A stretch of DNA of 64,000 nucleotides from Diorhabda sublineata (GCF_026230105.1 NC_079485.1:27943572-28007571), one strand, 5' to 3'; positions 24,201-36,933 are shown, counted from the first letter of the stretch. Notes: generated by a model not told the origin, from the sequence alone. Program-made: numbers and translations.

Positions 24201-24246
24201 AAATATTTTGATATAGACTGAAAATAGTCGAAACGTCAAAATTTTT
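24201..24246 (+). ncRNA. Hammerhead-ribozyme-like motif, probably inactive
   Basis: The RNA would read AUUUU stem I, UUGAUAU in place of CUGANGA, a GACU-GAAAAU-AGUC hairpin (stem II), GAAAC, CGUC (cleavage triplet) and AAAAU closing stem I. The GTCGAAACGTC core is identical to the motif next to the Penelope-like element at 34112-34154. Loss of the core G8 and A9 equivalents predicts no cleavage. Confidence 0.45.
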
Positions 24247-24429
24247 ATCTATCTTTCTAAATTTATTAAAAAAATTAATTTTATAACAGAACATTCACTA
24301 ATTGTTTTATGAAGGGTAAAAAGTACAATATTCTACTTTCCAAATATATTCACTATGTCAGTTTTTTTAGATATCTATTTTCAACGCCTTAACATAGTTA
24401 AAATTTGACAAAAATTGAAATGACAAATG

Positions 24430-24640
24430 AGAACTAAGTCACTTAGACCGGCTGGACGAAAATAGACTCTTGAAACAAATTACATGGAAGATACCAGATG
24501 CGAAGAGGAAAAGAGGTAGACCAAGAAAACGGGGTGGAGGAAGTAGTGGAAGAAGACCTTAGAGAGAAAAAACATACAGAACTGGAGAAAAAAAGCAAAG
24601 GACTAAAAAAGGGAGAGAGAAATTACAAGAGTATGGACCT
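24430..24640 (+). pseudogene. LINE ORF2 extreme C-terminus
   Basis: Frames give RLDENRLLKQITWKIPDAKR, KRGRPRKRW (with one frame slip) and EEDLREKNIQNWRKKAKDRK. This matches the tail of RTE-like LINE proteins (GH..RM...R.....W.P...R.RGRP..RW.....EDL........A.DR..WR). No RT part precedes it, consistent with 5' truncation during retrotransposition. Confidence 0.65.
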
Positions 24641-24644
24641 AAAT

Positions 24645-26434
24645 GTTCTACCTTGAATATTTAAGTATCCATTACTTTTATAATGAATAAAATGTCGTTT
24701 AGAACTCGATGATTAATTACAAACATAAGTAAAAGACATTTACAAAGTTATCACACTTAAGAAGAAGGTGACGAAGCAAGACGATTGCAGCTCTATTGGT
24801 CTCCAGTGGAGTTAGTTTTAGAAAACGCATATGGTGTTCAGACTTTTGGTATCGGAGGGAACGCAATACGCATTACATAATTAAAGCAAGAAGGCAGTAT
24901 TTGAAAAAAATTAATGCCTAGTGTGACGTGTCATACGAGCTAGGAATAATCTAAACGTTAAATCAGCGTATTCAAAAATTCTATTAATATTTATTGATGA
25001 ACTTCCTCCAAACATTCGACTCATTTATTTCTACATGAAGGCTGCCCTACTGATTCTACACAAAGGATTACTGATTGGTTAGATAATTAGTTTGGTGAAA
25101 TATGGTTTGGGAGAGAGATTGTGACATGTTACATCCCCAGCCCTTACAAAAAACAAATATTTTATTAAGGATTCATTTCGAATGAGAAAGAAAAGGCAGT
25201 TCCTGCCCAATTCTTGAGACAAAATGGAAAATGGGCAGATATAGGAAGAGATTAGTGGAGCCTAACATTTAATCTTGAAGGTTGTTTTTTTTTCATCCTC
25301 CGTTCACACACTATGATGATCAGTAATACGGCAAGTGGCACATATTTCTTAGCAAAAACTATATTGTCTCAAACTTACCCAAGTTTATCAATCCAATAAT
25401 ACATCTTCACCGATTGAAAGTTAACAAAATATTTCGTGTATGATCTGAGCGTTGGTATTACATATCACCACTTCGATCCAGTAATCAAAATACAAATGGA
25501 ATATGCAAGGACCTGAAACGTACAACCTCGTCACTATTAACATTGCCAAGAAACAAATTCGTGACCCTAATCATTCCATGCTCCTACCAGTTACAACTAT
25601 GTTTCTGTCGGAAACAACAACAGAATATTTCATGACACTGTCACCTTCAGCAATATACCTGTAGAGTAAAATTTAAACAGGGTTATATAGGATGAATAAA
25701 TTCATAAATGAAAAATTCTATGCATGCAGTGATGGAAATAATTTTAAGTTAAGTGTATAAAAATCTAGAGCTTCACTTATTTTGTGTTAAGAATCCTCGC
25801 TCGTGTAGGTAGCATTAAATATTTTTGTAAACGCATTAAAGTCAGATTAAAGATGAACAAAATTTATTGATGCGATGAAATCTATTGTGTAGTGAGTCTA
25901 AACGAGAACAAAAACTGTAATGTTTTCTCATTGGAATAAAAGGGAATTATGTTAAAATAAACAAGAGGTAGTGGTATAAAGTAAGTAACGGCTTATCAAA
26001 TATCGAAATAAGCATTGTAGAGAACACGATTCTTAGGATCGGAGCGTGCTATGGTTTAACCTAGAAAATAGATTTGTGTTTGATTGCAAATATTGTGAAA
26101 TAAGCTGAAGCAAACATTTTCAGAAGATTAACATAATTTACAACCGTGGTATCTAGTAAATTGTGAGACCTCGAGAACAGATATGTCTTATTTGCTTCAA
26201 GTATAGTTTTAAAACATTGTTAGTGAAATTGATCAATACATCGAAGCTCAATAATGATTTATACAATGCATTAAACTGATTTGTTCTAGAGTTAATAACG
26301 ATAAAAATTGTACGAGATAGGTTTGATGTAGAAGTGACTTCTCAATAAAAAAGTTACATTACTGTGAAAAAATTTCATATTTAATAAATTTTTAATAAAT
26401 ACGTATTTGTTTCTACCATCATCCCTTTCACCTG
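24645..26434. other. AT-rich stretch, nothing recognised
   Basis: Some patches (24750-24900, 25130-25250) are less AT-rich but give no family match. Confidence 0.4.
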
Positions 26435-26515
26435 AAATTGCTTTACATCAAGCCGTTGTTTATATTTGGGAACAGAAATTTATTGGAGGGAGCCAGATCA
26501 GGTGAATATGACAAA
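26435..26515 (-). mobile_element. mariner C-terminal scrap, target of the LINE insertion
   Basis: The minus strand reads YSPDLAPSNKFLFPNINNGL, the mariner motif with SPDLAPS around the third catalytic position. The stretch ends where the LINE 3' tail starts at about 26519. The LINE therefore appears to have inserted into an older mariner. Confidence 0.6.
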
Positions 26516-26518
26516 CTA

Positions 26519-27545
26519 GAGAGAGAGAGAAATGCTTTATTGTCAAAAAATTGTTACAATTTGCAAACAAAAGCTTGTAAAAACTAAAAAACAAACATAA
26601 GAATAACTAAATAAAGATACAAATAAAATAGAATATCGATTTGATTTCAATTGGCAAGTGATTGTGCATTTTTTTGCATTGTAAAATATTCAGCCCTTAA
26701 CTAATTCTCAACGTGGAGTAGGTATGTAAAGGTCCTTTCTGAAATTGGAAAACCGAGCCTACGAATTAGGTAAACAGATTCAAAAATGAATAAATAAGGA
26801 AGAGTCAGAATTTTTAATCTTTTAAAGAAGTCCCTGCAGTGAGTCCTGCTGTTTAGTACGAGTTAATATCTACAGCTCTCTTTTGTAGTCTGAAGATGCT
26901 CTCAAATTGAGTCGCACCACACGTACTCCAGATGTAAAGGATATATCGGAGATGCGACTCAATAAGGGCATAATAAACTGTTAAGGAGATGGATAAGTTC
27001 AGTTCTTTGGATACTGATCCCAGCACAAAACATTTCAAGGAATTGTCCACAACAAGCCCTAAGAATTTTACAGATTAAACGACGTCAATGGTAGTGTTAT
27101 TTAATAATATTTTTATACGATAAAACTTTGGTTTTAGAAACTTTGAGACAGAGCACCATGATTTATGGGTGATTAGGTCACTAGATATGGTCCTATGAAG
27201 TGCCCTGAGATCAGGTCTGCTCCAAAAGAAACTAGTATCGTCTGCAAATAGATGTATTTTACCACTGATGTGTAGATAGGCGATATCGTTTATAAACAGA
27301 AGAAACAAAATCGGGTCTTGGGGCACTCCATATCCTATTGGCTTGCAAGAAGATATCGTTGTATCAACCTTTACAATCTGACTTCTGTTGGTAAGGTATG
27401 ACTTGAACCATGCGAGAGGTGTTCCCCTGAAACCGTAGTACTGCAATTTGTTGATTAAAATATTATGCTTAACACAATCAAAAGCTTCAGAAAAATCACA
27501 AAAAGTGTAACGCAGTGCGGCAACAATAGCGAGCGAATGGATAGG
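26519..27545 (-). mobile_element. LINE (Jockey/CR1-like), 5' truncated, with RT domain
   Basis: The minus strand gives RT motifs in order. They are YGFRGTPLAWFKSYLTNRSQ (27430-27370), GYGVPQDPILFLLFINDIAY (the GVPQGS..GP.LF.L.INDI motif, with QDP for QGS) and KIHLFADDTSFFW with the catalytic FADD box (about 27260-27225). WC...SKFLKPKFYRIKILL follows, and after a frame break VSKELNLSISLTVYYALIES and HLRYILYIWSTCGATQF. The 3' end carries an AATAAA-like signal and ends in a short TC tract (26519-26530) rather than poly-A. The endonuclease and 5' RT are missing. A related copy is at 39605-39960. Confidence 0.8.
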
Positions 27546-29855
27546 CGCATTGTATACTTCTTCAACAAATGAGGTCGTTTTTTCTTAGTTCAGCATAAAA
27601 ACTAAATCAGCAATATTGGCAAGTTATAATTTACCTTTTTCGCATTTAGAATTCCAAGGCCAAGAACTTATTTACCAGATTAGAAGTGCGTTCCTCTAGA
27701 TGAGATCCATTGTTTTGATCCTGTATTCTTTCTCATGGGATATAATAATATATAAAAGTTTAATCGATGGATTATGTTAAGAGATATTCAAACAAATGTT
27801 TGAAGTTTTAAATACGAGCGAGATTAGATACTTTATGTACTTAAATTTGACAATAACGAAACAAAAGAACAATGTTTTTTTTGGAGTAGTAAATTGCGAT
27901 CCCTGACATCCCTCTACATCTAAAAACAGATAACCTTTCTATGGGAAATATTTTCCCATATTCATCCAACAACGAAAACAGTTTTCTTTACATGAGCATT
28001 AAAACTAATATATTGTTAATGAGGTAGTCCAATCGATTTTATGATTTTTGGAACAAATTCATTTCGAGTAAAGAGTACCTACTTTAAATGTCAACGGACT
28101 TCACTTAAAATTTTGGTTCAATTTATAAAAAACGTTTGCATGCATAGAGTAAAAACTTCAGAACAAAAAACTACTGATCAATTTCTCGAAACTAAGGAAT
28201 AAAATCATTCAAGAAGCTGCAAAATTGCTGGTATTTACCAGAAAAAAAACAGTATAAAATCAAGTAATTTTATTCTTAGTAATAAAAACATTCCTTTCTT
28301 CTTGATCAACAATCAGAACGTAACAACAAGCAATTTTGTTTAATGTGAACAAAAGCAAACACATTTTAACATAAATTTAAGCTGGCCGTGTCATTATATA
28401 AAACTAGAACGGTTTTTAAATGACCTTTAACGGAACTATGAGATAAACACCATCTAGAGCTGAATGGATATTATGATCAAAAGATAATTTCCGTTTGTAG
28501 ATTTCGCGCGGGGACATTTAGTATTCGTGGGAAATAGAACTGAATGAATAACGATGAGAATGAAGAGTGAGGTTAAAGGGTATATTTATGTGTATATTGT
28601 CAAACAAAACAAACGAGTTATAAGAGAATCAATGATCAATAAATAATTAATCGTCAAAGAGTTCCACTTGATCGAAAATAGATTTTCAACGCATTCGTTC
28701 GGCCTATTGTGAATCTAAGAATACATCGGTAAATTTCTCTTTGCTTTATTCTAGGACTAAATACGCTCAAAATTGCGGAAATTGGTTTCTTTATGTTCTT
28801 AAATAGACATATCTTCACACCTTTGTGTTGAGTAGCTACTAAAATTAAATAAATCATAATCATTGTTGTATAATTTTGCAATGCTTGTAGGTAATGTGGT
28901 GTAAATAAAGAATCATCTAAATCCGAGATGATTTATGTTGTATATATTACTATAATTTTCTGCTTGTTAGATATTCCTTGGCGCACAAGTTGAATGTATA
29001 CTAAATTTTCTAAATATCATGCTAAGTGCTCAGTGACCGATACTATTATGTATTTATTCATAATTTGCTTATGTATGGAAGGCTCGATATATTTATAGTT
29101 ACTTCAGAATATTTTCATCTTATACAGGATGATTAACAACTATTAGGATATAGGTATTTAAGCATTTGGAATAAAATATGGCAGTAGGACCAAATATTTC
29201 CAAATAAAATATTGTGGGATACGGTTTAGTTGAAATTATTCCTTTTCTATTTCTGATGGAGTCACTGTATAATTGTATAACATAATTTTTAAGAATAAAA
29301 GTTTTTGAGGATGTGGTCGTTGGAAATATTTCAACATAAAATGTCTTAAAAAACCATGCATAATAATTCTGTGCAGATTTCATAATTTCGAAAAAAATTA
29401 ACCACCCAAAACAAAGTTTGTCAAGGCATAGATTTAAATTGTTTTTTTGAGTTTGTGGAGCTCAATTTCACTTTTTATACAGCGAATAAGTGACGTATTC
29501 ATTTCCATATTTTAAATTGTTCGCTATTCTTTAAATATTTTCCTACTGATCATACGCCATTTCTCTTAAAATCAATACAAAAGTACATTCATTTCGCTCA
29601 AAACTGTATTAAACGTATCAGAACTATTACAAACAGGGCGAATATATGCTCCCGAACATTAAAGGACTTCTTCGTAGCCATTCACAACCTCTTTAATAGA
29701 TTCAACTTGTAGTCGCTCAAATTAAAGTCTTTTGTCCCTGTATTTCATGAGAGATCAGTCTACATTTCATCACTGATTATTAACCTATTCTTACAGTGTT
29801 TAAAATTTTTCTTTATTTCTTGTCTTGTACTCATATCCCGTATAATCTGATCATC
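27546..29855. other. AT-rich stretch, nothing recognised
   Basis: No transposase or RT motifs were found on either strand. Short open frames (28654-28881, 29120-29383) look random. Confidence 0.4.
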
Positions 29856-29859
29856 CCAT

Positions 29860-30005
29860 CTACTTTTTGGTCTACCTGGCAATTTTTTCCCGATCGGTCT
29901 ACATTCTGTGATTTTCTTTATCCTCGTTTTTCCATTCTTTCAATGTGTCCGTACCATTGTGATCTTTTTAATTTAACTATATTTACGTTACCCTCATCTT
30001 TTGAT
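29860..30005 (-). pseudogene. LINE ORF2 C-terminal scrap
   Basis: On the minus strand, frame pieces WYGHIERMEK, then PIGKKLPGRPKSRWDDQIIR give the W.GH..RM...P.G.R.RGRP..RW.D.I signature of RTE-like LINE tails. It is a different copy from the one at 24430. Nothing else of the element is evident. Confidence 0.55.
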
Positions 30006-30743
30006 ATATTCTTAATTACATAGTTCATAAATCCTCAAATATTCATTATTTAATATAATTTTATCTCCTTGTCCAAGTTCATGTTTGAATATAATTTCTG
30101 TCATCAATATGGTAGTGGAAAATGCCCCAGCAGAACTTTAATCATCATGGAAGTGATAAGAATAATTTTTTCTCATTTTTTCAACTTTAATAATACACGT
30201 TTGATTTACTCCTATTATTGGTGACAGTTTATTAATTGAACCGAGCCGTCTTGCTGATTAATTACGTTTTTCTAGAAAATCTGTACCAATATTACTTTAT
30301 ACTCGTAATTTCTAATCGAAAGTACTAGAAAATTTCGCAAAAAGCTCAAATTATCAATTTCATCATCGGAAATGTATCACAACAAAATAGAGAGTAAGTT
30401 ATGCTTTGATTTTGATAAAAACAATTGATAAATATACAGTAAAATTAAAAACCAAAAAAAATAACTCTTATGCAACAGAAATATTATCTTGGAATATGTT
30501 TAGCCTTATTACTTTATTATTGCCCAAACAACCTGCCCTTATCCCGATAGTTAATCGACCTATACATATCGCACATCCGCTCAAATAGTGTCGTAAGTCA
30601 AAAAGTTTGAAAATATCTTTTGTTGTACTATTAGAGCTAGAAAACTCAAAATTCTCGTGTTAAATAATGTCGTGTAAATATTTACTACTGTGGTAACTTT
30701 GTCAGCGTTATAGCTATCATCCGAAAAGTGAAAAATATACTTA

Positions 30744-31433
30744 GGCCGGGTTTCTTCACTTCCTAATAAAGTCCCTACTAACTATTATTTACCGAATAAC
30801 CAAAAATTCGGTGTCTTCACCTTCTAATAAACTAAACCTCCGAGTAAATCGATTTATTTGCCAAATAAGTTATTAGGCAGTCACAAGTGTCAAATAAAGA
30901 GTTTAGTAGAAACTTAACCTAAAATATTATACATCAAAAGTGGTTTGTTTGTTTATTATTGATTAGATCATTTTTGAAAAAATTCGTCATACAAAATATT
31001 AAATATTTAATATGAATGCTTTTCAAGATTTAGAAGATTTGTTTGATGAAAAATTGATTGAGGAAATACAGGAAATTTCAGAATAAGCTTATTCCGTTCG
31101 TCATAAAATTGATCATTACAATTTTGACCGTTTTCTTTTTCCTTTCCTATCAATTATTTTCAATATAAACTATAATTTTCAGACCAACACATATTTCTTC
31201 AACTAGCGACTACTTCGTCATTAACCTTAACAAAACACGTATGAATATGAATAATTATGCATAGGAAACCGTTTTTTCGCTTATTTCTTTCCTTATTCAA
31301 TAAATGGACGATTGCTATATAGGCATCTTTCATAATGTTAAAAACAATAGACTTTGATTTGTTGAGTACTTAATAAAGTGACAAATACTTATTAGTTAGT
31401 TCGGATTTAAACCAATTAAAAGTTCCTACTAAA
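30744..31433 (+). mobile_element. PIF/Harbinger-like remnant with transposase N-terminus
   Basis: The left edge has TTA followed by GGCCGGGTTTCTTCACTTC, in keeping with the TWA target preference of PIF/Harbinger elements. At 31011 a short frame reads MNAFQDLEDLFDEKLIEEIQ, and past its stop SVRHKIDHYNF. This matches the N-terminal layout of Harbinger nucleases (acidic leader, then Y.VR.R..HF). The DDE domain is missing, and the right end near 31433 (AAAGTTCCTACTAAAG) is only inferred from its likeness to the inner left-end sequence. No reliable inverted repeat was confirmed. Confidence 0.45.
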
Positions 31434-31879
31434 GTTATGTGGCTAATAATTATATTCCCTATTTTTTTTATTAGTATCTTTGTAATGAAATCGAATCAGA
31501 AATTTTTGTGAAAGTGAAATTTCAACACATCGAATAATAATTGTATATTGAAATATCTTTTCAGATAGAACAAAATTATCTTGATTTCTATTAAGTTTAC
31601 TTTGAACGCATATTCTAATAATGAGAACTGAACGGTAATGCAATGCCAAAGCAAATTACTGGTATGATTTATTTTAATCATTTCTTAAACCAGCTGTACT
31701 ATGAAATTTGATATTACTAGACTTGTATAACTATTGTTAAGGTATCATCAGACTATTTAGAATAATAATTTGACAGCATCAAAAGAAACAATTAGAGTCA
31801 TATGAATTGCTATATTGTTCCAAATTTATTTGGAGCCAAGTTTTACTGGTGGACAATCTGGGCATTGTAAGTGAATATT

Positions 31880-32060
31880 ATACAGAGTGAGTTTTATGTA
31901 TGAAACGCCTCAAACGGCTTGTATGATTTTTATAAATTTTTGTGTACATGGGGCTTGTGATACGGCCGGTATTATGGTGATATCTACATTGATGTCAGAT
32001 CTGTCCTTATTCCGGGAAAATAATGAACTTTGTTATTTAAAATGGATCGCCCTATATATT
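31880..32060. repeat. Possible TA-flanked MITE
   Basis: TA-CAGAGTGAGTTTTATG at the left and AAAATGGATCGCCCTA-TA at the right resemble weak inverted ends of a Tc1/mariner-type MITE about 180 bp long. Identity between the ends is low, so this is tentative. Confidence 0.3.
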
Positions 32061-32414
32061 TATGTATATATATGTATTTCTAGAAATCCTTCAGAAATAC
32101 TGATTATGTTATATACCTAAATGCCATAATCTCAGAGTTATAGCTACATTTACAATAGTTATTAAAGTTACAACGAATATAGTGTATTTAGATGCCTACA
32201 TTCGAATAAACTCGTTTAATTTGAATATTCTTCAATAATTTATGTGCTATAATACAAATCTCTTAACAAGGTCTAGTGTCAATAAGTTAGTAAAAAGTTT
32301 AACGAAACTGGTGCAATAAAATACAAATCATGGTGCAGAAAAACCTACAACAACTACAAAGACAAATATTTAAATTTTTGTGTCATTTTAGAAGTAGATC
32401 CACATTTTTGAAGT

Positions 32415-32755
32415 AGAAAAATTACGAATTTTGTAAAAGCTCGAAATGTTGTCCATTGACTTTATTACCAGAAGCGATGCGATTTTTAAAACTTTGCAAT
32501 ACATTTTGCAGCATCCCTGACTGTTCAATTCTTCTTATTTCTGTGGTAATCCAATCTTTCAATTCCAGAATATTGGCAGTTTTTGTTTTATTAACGATGT
32601 TTTTCAAGTGACCCAACAGAAAATACTCTAAAGGATTCATGTTAGGTGATCGCGAGGGCCATTTGATAAAACTCTTCTTTCCAATCCATCTTCTGGGAAA
32701 CACACACGCAGATTGAGGTGGAGCACCATCCTTTGGGATGTTAGTGTCTGAAAAT
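32415..32755 (-). pseudogene. IS630/Tc1-like transposase, C-terminal fragment
   Basis: The minus strand reads PPQSACVFPRRWIGKKSF, IKWPSRSPNMNPLEYFLLGH, then LKNIV...LKDWITTEIRRIE, VLQSFKNRI and NGQHFE. This is the end of the catalytic domain and tail of the insect IS630-like family also represented at 60712-61636. The position corresponding to the third acidic residue (PCDF in relatives) reads PLEY, an Asp-to-Glu change. The 5' two thirds are absent. Confidence 0.7.
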
Positions 32756-32764
32756 TTCTAATAA

Positions 32765-34107
32765 TGATTTGGATAAATCTTATAGTGAACCAGCTTCGTT
32801 AAACTTTTTCACTGATTTACTAACAGAAGATCTTGTTAAGGGATTTCGGTTAGGATATAAATTATTAAAGATACGAGTAATACACGTTTCTTGTTGACTT
32901 CTACGCATATCAACATATCGTTAAAATATCAATATATGTATATATTGATAATGCCAAATCAAAAGTGATACTTCAACAAATGATAATATTATTCAGCTCT
33001 ATAGTTACCAAATATATTCCAGGATGTGAAGAAATATGTGAAAAAACTTCGAATGGTCAATGTTTCCAAATGAATTTATTGAGCATTAATTGAATGGTAT
33101 TTTCATAATATAAACAGATCAATACACCTTTGCAAAGTTGTTTAAAGTCGTCTATAAGTTCCTTCGAATTTCTAGAAGATAGTTTGATAGAAATTATGTA
33201 CTAGCTGTTGGCTTTTTCACCGGTACGCCATTGGAAAAGGAATATTATTTAAAGAAGACAAACTGCTACAATCACTTCTATTGTTTGTATAATTCAAAGT
33301 TTAACAACTAACTTTATCTGTTTTACTACCATAAATGTTGAAATATTGATAACTTTTCATGAATATGTAATAGTTTTTCTACTTTCAAGGTAGCGATAAA
33401 TTTTAATAACTAAATCCAATAAAATAATTCACATTACAGAACGTGTTCATAGAAACAGGGTAATATACGCAATGGTCTTTATACTCGTACATGAATTATT
33501 TAATGTTTACAAACCAGGATGTATCACCGCGATGATATATAAAGAAAATATATAATTGACTTCAATTGAAATTATAAGATGATCAATAGTAATTAAAAGA
33601 TTATTTATAAAGCTGAGAAATAATTTCTTAAATGAAATATATCAAATTGTTTTTCAAACTTCTCCTACTATGTTTCTAAACACGTTTTTTTTTTGAATTT
33701 TTTTAAGATACTCAAACACCTCAAATTCTTTCCATACTTGAAATACTAGAAATAAATGTATTCATTGTTCTTAATATTCTATTTTGATAAAAAAATCTCA
33801 ATATAGCAAAAATAATTTTCACGTGAAAATGAACATTTTCATACGTCCATACTTTTGTAGCTTGATATTATACATTATACATTCAACATTCAACAATCAA
33901 AATATATCATATGGATTAGGATAGATTGAATCATGATACTGTTTTATTCTTATTTGGCTACGAAAAAAATAAATCACAATAAATAATAACATATAATGAA
34001 GCTTTCTCATATCTGAATGTCAGAGTTGCTGTCCGTTTTTGGATCATCAATAAATTCAAATTCAGTTTATAATGATAAATATTAGTTTCTTTTATAATTT
34101 TTGAAAG
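32765..34107. other. AT-rich stretch, nothing recognised
   Basis: No feature can be supported here. Confidence 0.45.
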
Positions 34108-35100
34108 ACAGATAAAATTTTGACGTTTCGACTTCTTAGTCTTTATCAAAATATGATATTGACACTGACAACATGTATACAAAATAGGGCTATAAATTTC
34201 ACTTAAATTATATAGATCTTTTTCATCATTTATAGCTTTTCCGTTCTTATGAATGTGAACCATTTTTTTTGTACTAGATTCCATTCCAATAGTTTTTGAA
34301 TGATTATAATTGAATTTATGTTTTCATGATATTTCGAGGTTCGTTAATGCAGTTTTATTTTTTTATCGTATTGATGACCTTTTATGCTATTTTCTAAATA
34401 CTGAGATTTCTGCCCTATGTAGACAGCGTCACAATTAGAACAAGGTACTTGATATTTAACACTTTGGCAACAACAGAAATGAATGTGAAATAGCCACACT
34501 CGTCAATTTGCGTTACTAGATGATGGTAGTAGGGATTAGTACGGTCCCTCAAGCAGGTATACTTGACTACTATTGTAAGTTCTATTTTGTCTGTTAGATA
34601 GTGAAGAGCACTGCGTGGGTACCTAGTTTCATTGTTTTTACTGGATACCAAGACAGAATATATATTTTATTCTGGGGTACAGAATTTAGTACTTTGATAA
34701 TTTACCACATTAATTCACCAAGCACATATTACCCTCTTTGTCATCCGAATACTTTCACATTTTAAGTTCGTGTCTATCGTACGTTTCTCGACATTCACTC
34801 CTGTATTTGTAACTGTACTTCATATGTTATGTGATGTTTTAGATTTTAATTTAGTGAAATATTTTGATAATGTATTCGGAAAGTCCTTGTATATATGGTA
34901 AGGAGAAATGTTTTATGTTCTGATGTTCCGTTTCTGTTTTATTTTTTAATCGGTTGTAGTATCTGTTTATCCTTTTCTTGAATATGTTGTTTATCTTTTT
35001 TTTTTCTTTTAATGCAGTTTTCGCTTTTTGGATAGTCAAGCATCTACATTCAGGATCTGATAGTTGAATAGATCTATCAGCCAAACTTATTATCACTGAT
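34108..35100 (-). mobile_element. Penelope-like retroelement, RT thumb and GIY-YIG endonuclease remnant
   Basis: The minus strand starts near 35096 with MIISLADRSIQLSDPEC, where relatives have SLV.RA..LSD. It then has FSLPYIQGLSEYIIKIF, the strongly conserved LPYI.GLSE segment that ends Penelope-like RTs. After a damaged linker, VKYQVPCSNCDAVYIGQ (about 34460-34410) provides the C..C pair and YIG of the GIY-YIG endonuclease. The final part, MVHIHKNGKAINDEKDL and YNLSEIYSPIL (about 34285-34165), is the usual C-terminal D..NLS.IYS. Frameshifts abound. A hammerhead-like motif lies just downstream of the ORF at 34154-34112. The RT palm is missing, so this copy is 5' truncated. Confidence 0.75.
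34112..34154 (-). ncRNA. Hammerhead-ribozyme-like motif in Penelope-like element
   Basis: The RNA has UUUU (stem I), UUGAUAA in the CUGANGA position, hairpin GACU-AAGA-AGUC (stem II), GAAAC, CGUC and AAAA closing stem I. Hammerhead ribozymes are known in the terminal repeats of Penelope-like elements, and this one follows such an ORF in the same orientation. C3 and G8 equivalents are changed, so this copy is probably inactive. Confidence 0.55.
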
Positions 35101-35114
35101 CTTTTCTGTGAGAT

Positions 35115-36845
35115 AAAATGGTATGAATTGAAGATATTTGAACAATGAAGGTACTGGACTCTTTAGCTAGATGCTTTCGCAGGCGTCAATAAAGAAGCAG
35201 TTGTACTTAATTTTATGCTTATTACACAGTACATGGACATCCATTATAAATTCGTAATGTTCGAATGTATAATTTAGAATAATAGTTTACATAACAAGTC
35301 CCGAAAGTAGTCTTTTACTGGACGTGTGGGCAAAAACCACTTTCAGGACGTATTACGTACAATATTTTTTTTAAAACGGGTATAGTTGTACCATAAACAC
35401 AATCAAATCACGTTTTCAACTAAACGTCAAAATATGTCAAGTTATTTTATAGTTCTAAATAATACAAAACTCGGTTACTATAGAAACCTATTGACCACTA
35501 TCTTAAACTAACTATTTTATAATTTTTTACTATCACAATAATTTTCTGGCTCAAGCCGACAAAATGAAATTTTCTGACCTAAAAATAAACCGGAAAGTAC
35601 TAATTTCTAGCTAGTTTTAAAAAAAAATCTATTTAAATATATACTATAACTCAGAAACGAGGGGTCCTTTAAAACATTTTTCTTATGTCACAGCATTATT
35701 TTCAAGTCATTTTCTCACATCCGATTTCATGCATCAACTCCTGCAATACCCTGTATAAATAGCCCCAATTTCTTCAACACTTGTTCAAATCTTCTAGACA
35801 TTGTTTTTAACTGCTTTCTTATCTTATTAGGACCACCCCATTACCTTATACACTGGTTTCAAGATGGTACATTGATACGGTGTTTTGAATTTCCCTTATT
35901 TTTTTTTGTATTAGTAAGTAAGCCTGTATCTGCTAGGAATTGGGTATAAGTTCATCCTGTAGATGAACACAGATTTATATTCAGCAATGAGATCCAACAC
36001 TTAATGAGATGAAAAGGTTATAAGATGATATTGGAATAATTGGGTATAATCGTTGAGTCTTATTACTTTTGACATAACACCTGTAGTCTAATTTATATTT
36101 CATTTCATCTCACAAGCCATATACTTTGAGTCAATAGTACCTAGTAATATTTTACAATATTATGAAAGCTTGAATCTGTCTAAAATATTACGATCATAAT
36201 TGTTGTCTATTTAATTTGTTTTTTCTCATCCAATTTAATTTAGTGTCAAGTCTTGACAATCATAGAATAAATTTTTTCGTAGATGTTTTCCGAGATGTAT
36301 TTCGTTTTATAAATGTTTTAACATCCACGTTTAATTTGATTCATTAATAATGAAATGTAATCGAGTGTATATATCTTGAAATCTTTTTGTTTGACCCGGT
36401 ATAATCAGATTAAGATCATTGCGGCCATTTATGTTGAATTATTTAGCGTTTTGACGAAATATCACGAGAGTAGATGAAATTCAGGATAAAAATAACTGTA
36501 AAAGATTACCATAATACCATTGGGCATCTCAAGAAAATGTGAACATTAATAACATTTCAAACCAGTCAGTTTGATGGTTCTTTTATATTCAAATTTCTTT
36601 ATATCAGAAGATTAACCAGAACATAATAGGTAAATGCGCCCGAAGAGATAAAATCAAGGATAACAATACAGGAAATAAGGCTATGTTGACACTTTTAACT
36701 CAGTCCAATTTGAAAATCAACAGCCATAGGCGGACTTTGCGTTTACAATTAGATGCTAATCTGTATTTATAATAGATACATTACAATAATATCAATCAAT
36801 CAAAATGTTAAGTAACTACCAGAAAATGTTGGGACCTACATATTT
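35115..36845. other. AT-rich stretch with one small inverted repeat
   Basis: The only structure seen is an inverted repeat at 35299-35348 (TCCCGAAAGT... against ...ACTTTCAGGA), described in the findings. No gene was recognised. Confidence 0.45.
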
Positions 36846-36849
36846 AGTG

Positions 36850-36929
<80 letters not shown>
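36850..36929. repeat. (AT)n microsatellite
   Basis: About 80 bp of pure AT dinucleotide, directly abutting a mariner fragment. Confidence 0.96.
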
Positions 36930-36933
<4 letters not shown>

